Assembly (NCBI GenBank): GCA_013368325.1
Contig: JAACJK010000166.1
Span: forward strand, 124,001-188,000
Length of the DNA stretch: 64,000 bases
Reading direction: 5' to 3'
Source of the DNA: Ephemerocybe angulata
Taxonomy: Eukaryota > Basidiomycota > Agaricomycetes > Agaricales > Psathyrellaceae
The notes below the pieces were generated by a model that was not told the DNA's origin, did no database searches, and saw only the letters and a program-made list of their open reading frames with translations. Positions 59,301 through 64,000 of the stretch are shown here, one piece after another. Position numbers and translations under genes: made by a program. Position 1 is the stretch's first letter; each line of letters starts with the position of its first letter.

Positions 59301-60403
59301 ATGCGCATCCGAAGGCTCGTTCAGCGTTATCCGTACCGGGAGGAGCTGGAGTGGTGCAGCTTCTGTAACAAGCGACATAGTAAGTCTCCCGATAGGTCTG
59401 ATTCAGTCGTATTCATGACCGCCTTCTGTCAGCGTCTGACAAGGACGCACCAATACTTCGCCTTCCTCTCGATCTCTCCCTCTTCATCGTCTCCTTGCTC
59501 CCTTTCTCTGACCGTCGCTCCCTACACGACTCGTGCCTTCACATGGAGAAGTTGGTAGCCACCCCGGTCACTACACGCGTGCGCAACACCCTCCGGACCT
59601 TTGGGCTCGATCCCGCTCCCTTTCTCGAGTCCATGCAGTACTACGGGGCTGTGATCGGAGGCATGGCGGCTCTTCGAATCTTTGCCGAGGAAGTCCCAAT
59701 GCCTCGCGTCCTGGAGGTGTATACACAGACGAGCACCGACTCCCACCCGGACTTGGGTGCCCCACACCAACAGGTTTACGACGACAACGATGCATCGGAT
59801 GATCGGGGAAATGGCTACCGCCTTGTCGACACGCTCCTCCACACGTATGAGAAATGTACGGTGCTGGGATACCGCCACTACGGATACGGAGACAACATCG
59901 TCAAGATCTTCCGCATGGTCAATACGACGCTCGACCGAGAGATTCTATTCATACAATGTCGTGTCCCCCCTATTGCGTTAATCACCGAAGCCCCAACAAC
60001 CGCCCTCATGAATTTCATCACCTCCAACGACGCGGTTTGCCTTTATCCCGAACTCACCGAGGCTCGCAAGGGGCTTTTCACCATCGTCATCCCTGAAGAC
60101 GGCTCATCAACGTTCGACATCCCCGTGTTTGATAGGCTCGTTGGCCACGGTTTTACCATGTTCGAAAACGCAACGCGCGCGATTGGACGTCACCTTTGCC
60201 CAATGAACCCCTCCTGCCCCGCACTCTCCAGGGCGTATCCCGACCTCCTGATGTACTCCGTCCACTTCACCGACGCTGGAAGCTACGGTTCTCGCATTCC
60301 TTCGATAACGTGGAACTTAAACGTCCCTTCGTCATGTGGTTCGTCTGAAAGGATACAAACCGGTGTGTACTTATATTTTACCGTCAAGTGGACACGAAGC
60401 TGA
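59301..60403 (+). CDS. hypothetical protein of an Agaricomycete-specific family
   Basis: Exon 1 from ATG 59301 encodes MRIRRLVQRYPYREELEWCS and FCNKRH; an intron at 59381-59433 joins in frame to TSDKDAPILRLPLDLSLF. The main part contains VTTRVRNTLRTFGLDPAPFL, YYGAVIGGMAALRIFAEE, LEVYTQTSTD, YGDNIVKIFRMVNTTLDREI, ITEAPTTALMNFITSNDAVC and LYPELTEARKGLFTIVIPED. The pattern (a GG-x-AALRIF pocket, then a tALMNFI..CxYPeLT segment) recalls an uncharacterised mushroom protein family with nucleotidyltransferase-like fold features, but I cannot confirm that. The 3' end is uncertain: the frame reaches a TGA at 60401-60403, and a further splice is possible. It lies directly after the tandem array. Confidence 0.68.
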
Positions 60404-60599
60404 TATCAAGCAGTGGTTGGGCCCGGCAAGTGGCCGAAGGAACTCAGAGGTTGATAGCATGTACCATACGTCGAATCTACTCTTTTGTATCGCCACGTTT
60501 GTCTCAAATCTCAGATCTCTTAGTGTTTGTCGCGCACAGTGAAAGAAAGGCAGATAAAATTCGAGAGACGCAGAAAGAAAACAAAGATCGGTAGATAAA

Positions 60600-63434
60600 T
60601 TACGAGCCCAAGTCCATCTCCTCGTCGCCCATGTCCACGTCCTCGGCTTCCGAAAGGGATAGGTCCGCAAAGCTCCTGTGACCCGAAGGTCCCGGGGTGG
60701 GAAGATCGTCAATCTCGACGTACTGGGGCTTCTGTCGTTGCTTGGGCTGAGGGGTGGGAGGAGCGGGGGAGGGGAGAGTCAGGCCATGGTAAGAGTACCA
60801 GTTGAGAAGCGCTTCGGGGGCATTGGACGTATCCCTTCGGACGCCGTTCCTGTCAAACAGGTACAAGTCGTCGACCCTAATCCTCAAGGCCCGGAAGATA
60901 TGGTTGAAGTGACCCCGGTGCCTAGGGTCTGGAGAAACGCCGAAGTATTCCATTGCGCCGGTCGAGGGGGAGACAAGCATGGGGCTGCTCTTCCACAGGT
61001 AGAAGTCGAGGAGACACGTCTCCAACTCGCACCCACAGTGCAAGTAGTATGCTTCACCTATCTTGCGGAAGAAGGTGAGCAGTTCGGCTTCGCCCATGCC
61101 GCTGACGACTGGCGGGACCTTGTGCGGGTTGTCGTTATGCGATGGCAGCCTCTTGATTACAAGACTTTTGGCTGGCCCTGGAACCTTGGCGACCGACGAA
61201 GGAAGGGCGGTCGTTGTCTGCGATGGACTGAAGGGAACACCGGTGACCTTCTTGTCGAACTTAGGCTTCCTAACCGTCCCTTTCAGCTCCCTGCTGTCCT
61301 GGTCGTTGACGAGGCACTGGTGATCGAGGACGCTGTGATACGCGCACTTTGTCTGACCGGTGCCGTTGTCCAAGAGAAACATAGACATGGCCAGGATGCG
61401 AGATGTCGTGGCAGACTCCGGCAGGTACTCCTGGACCTTCCGGGCCTTGCTACGGATCCGACCAGATAGCATGAGATTGTGAGTGATGAAGTTGTGCATA
61501 GAATTCTCGCCGGCCACTGTGAGGAAGGACATTGTCAATAACTCTTTTTTTGGACGAAGCGTGGACGGACAAACTCACGTGCAAATTTATTGTCCTCCTC
61601 CGCGAGCTCCGCCTTCGTAAGGATCTGAGGCACCGACTCAGGTTCTGATCCCTCGCGAAGTAATTGGAAATCGGCGTCATCGATCAACCGCATGCCCTCG
61701 TCCTCTGGCTTCATTTTCGATTTTCCCTTGCCTTTTGCACCGGCCTTGGGCCCCGTTCGTTTGGCGCCTAGAGAAGAAGGTTCGTATTAGCCGTCAAGGT
61801 ACAACTGAGATGCACATAACTTCAGAACACGTACGTTTTACGGTGGGCTTCACAGGCCCTGGGGTATCGGAGTCACTCGAGATCACAATGACCTCCAAGT
61901 CAGCATCCGGCTTTCGCTTGTTTGAACCTTTAGGAGGGAGACGATCGGCAGCCTCCACCTTGGGCTTGATATGTACTATGAATTTTGTATGATCGTGAGT
62001 TCCAATTGAATGAACAGTGTTTACGGATCCGGAGGCGTACCTTGCTGGGCTGTAGCGATGGGCGGCGCGCCACTCGCGGGAGGAGGAAGAGCGGCCTCCT
62101 GTGCCTCGGGTTTGACAGGCTGCATAGGATCTTGGGACAACGTCAGCTCTTACTCAGAGAAATGGTGTGTAGAGAGATGGACACATACCTTGTTGGGCTG
62201 GACGTACGGGCACGGGGCGTTCAGGGAGAGGAACGGCAACCTCCTGTGCCTCTGGCTTCACACGAGTCAAAGGAGCTTGAATGTACGTTAGCTCATATTG
62301 TAGTCATGAACGGGTATCACACGAACCTTGACCGACTGGGGGAACAAAGGAAGATGCAGGAGGAAGTACAACCTCCTGTGCCTCAGGCTTGATGACACCA
62401 GTTGTGGTGGGAACGACATTTGGAGTAAGAGGTGCGGAGGTCTCGGTGACAGGGGGAAGCGCCGCATCAACTACTCCAACAGGCGCAGCGGTCGGAGCGG
62501 TCGGCGGGATGACGGCCTCTACAACGTTAGCGGGCACAGGGACCGGAGGAACGACCGCGTTGATGACTGGAGGAGAAGCGGGATCGACGACTTCAGAGGG
62601 AGCAGTGACCTCGTTGACTGGAGGAGAAGCGGGATCGACGACCTCAGAGGGAGCAGTGACCTCGTTGACTGGAGGAGAAGCGGGATCCACCACTCGAGAG
62701 GGCGCAGTGACCTCGTTGACCGGAGGGGTGGCGGTGGCCTCTTCGACCGGCGGAACTGCAGTGTTGACGGCTCCAGGAGGTGCAGTGGGCTCGCTGACCG
62801 GAGGGAGAGCCGCAGAGGTCTCGTTGACGGGGGAGGAGTAGAGCCGACGCCTCCGGCTTCAGGGAGCGCAGTGGCTTGGTTGAGCGAGGGGGGAGAGGCG
62901 GAACTGACGACCTCAGAAGTCGCAGTCGCCTCGTTGTCCGGGTGGCGGTCAGTGTTGACGGGGGGAGGAGTGGAGCTGACTCCTCCGGCTTGAGGGGGCG
63001 CAGCGGCTTGGTTGAGCGAGGAAGGAGCCGCGGACTCGGAGTCCTCTGGCACAGGAGATAGAGATGAACCTCTCTCCTCAGACCTCACTTGCGCCATGGC
63101 GCCTTCAATACCAGCCAACCGTTGTTTCATGATGTTGACCTTCCTCGAAATGTGCGAATAGGTCAACTTCTGCGATCGAGCGAAGTCCCTCCTTTTTTCC
63201 AAGTCTTCAAGTTCTCCCGTGGAGAACTTGAACGCTGCTTCAAGGGACGCTGTCAAGACCATTTAGTTACATGCGCGTCGTCGCGAGTGCCCTACACACC
63301 AATTTTTTCAGAGTAGGGGAGGAGCCGATTGCTCTCTAGGAAGGCGTCCATGACAGCTGTACGCGCTGTAAGTATCGGACCCTGAATACACCTCGAAAGC
63401 ACACACCTTGAGCGGACGTTGGTTGAGCGGACAT
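60600..63434 (-). CDS. hypothetical repeat-containing protein (apparent frameshift)
   Basis: The start at 63432-63434 gives MSAQPTSAQARTAVMDAFLE after a small intron, then NRLLPYSEKIASLEAAFKFS and a coiled coil (ELEDLEKRRDFARSQKL, VNIMKQRLAGIEGAMAQV). A Pro/Val/Ala-rich region with a 17-residue repeat (VDPASPPVNEVTAPSEV) follows, then three exons sharing KPEAQE, a basic nuclear-signal-like part (KRKPDADLEVIVISSDSDTP) and a C-terminal domain: FITHNLMLSGRIRSKARKVQ, GEAYYLHCGCELETCLLDFY, HRGHFNHIFRALRIRVDDLY. It ends DMGDEEMDLGS. The reading frame slips by one base at a G run near 62829-62833. I do not recognise the family; the acidic SSDSD motif could bind SUMO-like partners. Confidence 0.68.
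62572..62724. repeat. 51-bp coding minisatellite, three copies
   Basis: Units read TTGACTGGAGGAGAAGCGGG.. on the plus strand with period 51 and encode 17-residue repeats on the minus strand. The first two copies differ by very few bases; the third is more divergent. Confidence 0.85.
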
Positions 63435-64000
63435 TCTGGGTATTCAATGCTTTCAGAGAGTCGGTTTCACGTCTGAGTGGGAGTGTAGACAAAGGATGGG
63501 GGCAGGAACGTCCATTTGGGGTCGTTTACTATCCGTGAAAAGGTCCAAGGGGCACGGCCGGCCGATGAGAGCATATGGAAGGGAGGAGACACGAGTGCGC
63601 GCAACACGCGTCCATTCATGAGGCGAACAAGACATCTTGACGATTGGATGCGCGTCCGATGGCGGTCGTTGATACCAGCTGATACCAGGAGCCCGGAGGA
63701 GACATGCATGCTCGCGACACGCATGCAATCTTAAGCTAAGTAGACATCTTGACGATTGTATGCGCGTCCGATGGCTGTGGTTGATACGACCCATCTTGCT
63801 CATCGACTGTAAAAACGCTGTGGTAGGCCTTTAATGCTCTGTACAACGGAAATAGAAGAGAGATATACTGGCTGTGTACCTTGTGGCATGAGACGAATCC
63901 AAGTGGGTTGAACTTGGCCTTTCACTTCGACATAGATGATTCAGATAGGGCAGCCTGATGCCGTCGCGTCGCGGTTCATTTTACCACCACATGACCGTGT
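63435..64000. other. upstream region with a local direct duplication
   Basis: Holds the promoter of the minus-strand gene. A direct repeat of about 45 bp occurs at 63631-63675 and 63744-63788 (see separate entry). At 63890-63940 the minus strand has a short open stretch ending in a donor-like CAAG|GTACAC, but a stop lies just upstream and no gene can be built. Confidence 0.45.
63631..63788. repeat. imperfect direct repeat, about 113-bp offset
   Basis: ACATCTTGACGATTG(G/T)ATG followed by CGCGTCCGATGGC occurs at 63631 and again at 63744. The sequence before each copy is also related (GCGCGCAACACGCGTCC and GCTCGCGACACGCATGC), so the duplicated unit is probably about 113 bp. Confidence 0.75.

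Noticed and set aside
63880..63970. Minus-strand exon of another gene at the right edge
   Set aside because: A short protein-like stretch ends in a donor-like site, but a stop lies immediately upstream without an acceptor and the downstream join hits a stop.

Overview
The window looks like nuclear DNA of a basidiomycete fungus, most likely an Agaricomycete (mushroom-forming class); I cannot place it to order or species. The genes carry many short introns, mostly about 50-70 nt, with GT..AG ends and CTRAY-like branch sites. Several gene types are typical of Agaricomycetes: large F-box protein families, lineage-specific hypothetical proteins, a Zn2Cys6 regulator, a Dal5-type permease and a RAD5-type helicase. 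Almost every coding region has to be assembled from exons, so the CDS spans given here run from start codon to stop codon and include introns.

Layout. 1-9.1 kb: the tail of a possible gene, mitoribosomal protein mS35 (-) head to head with an EFM3/FAM86 lysine methyltransferase (+), an mARC-like MOSC protein (+), and a USP12/46-type deubiquitinase with a long disordered tail (+). 9.6-14 kb: two F-box proteins (-). 14.3-16.2 kb: a divergent pair of transcription factors (Zn2Cys6 -, bHLH +) around a CACGTG box. 16.7-22.8 kb: a basic-secretory-type metallopeptidase (+), the RNA polymerase II CTD phosphatase FCP1 (-) and an APH-fold kinase (-). 22.8-34.7 kb: a gene-poor stretch broken by one long disordered hypothetical gene. 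34.7-46.3 kb: a membrane-associated hypothetical protein, an F-box protein, a SIKE/SCI1-like STRIPAK component, a fucosyltransferase-like type II membrane protein, an MFS permease and chaperonin subunit CCT7. 46.5-55.4 kb: RAD5, RNase H1, an F-box protein and a secreted Pro/Ser-rich protein. 56.7-59.0 kb: a non-coding tandem array of 188/146-nt units. 59.3-63.4 kb: two lineage-specific hypothetical genes, one with internal repeats and an apparent one-base frameshift.

Four gene pairs are head to head across short gaps: mS35/EFM3, Zn2Cys6/bHLH, SCI1-like/glycosyltransferase and CCT7/RAD5. Four promoters, two of them bidirectional, carry the same TCACGTGG element, and a bHLH protein with the residues expected for CACGTG binding is encoded in the window. 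RAD5 and RNase H1 are adjacent on the same strand and both act in genome stability; mS35 and EFM3 both serve translation.

The most unusual signals are two consecutive microexons (5 nt and 3 nt) needed to build the ATP-binding motif of RAD5, a possible second 3-nt microexon in mS35, and the tandem array with higher-order structure. All statements rest on reading the sequence; no database search was run.
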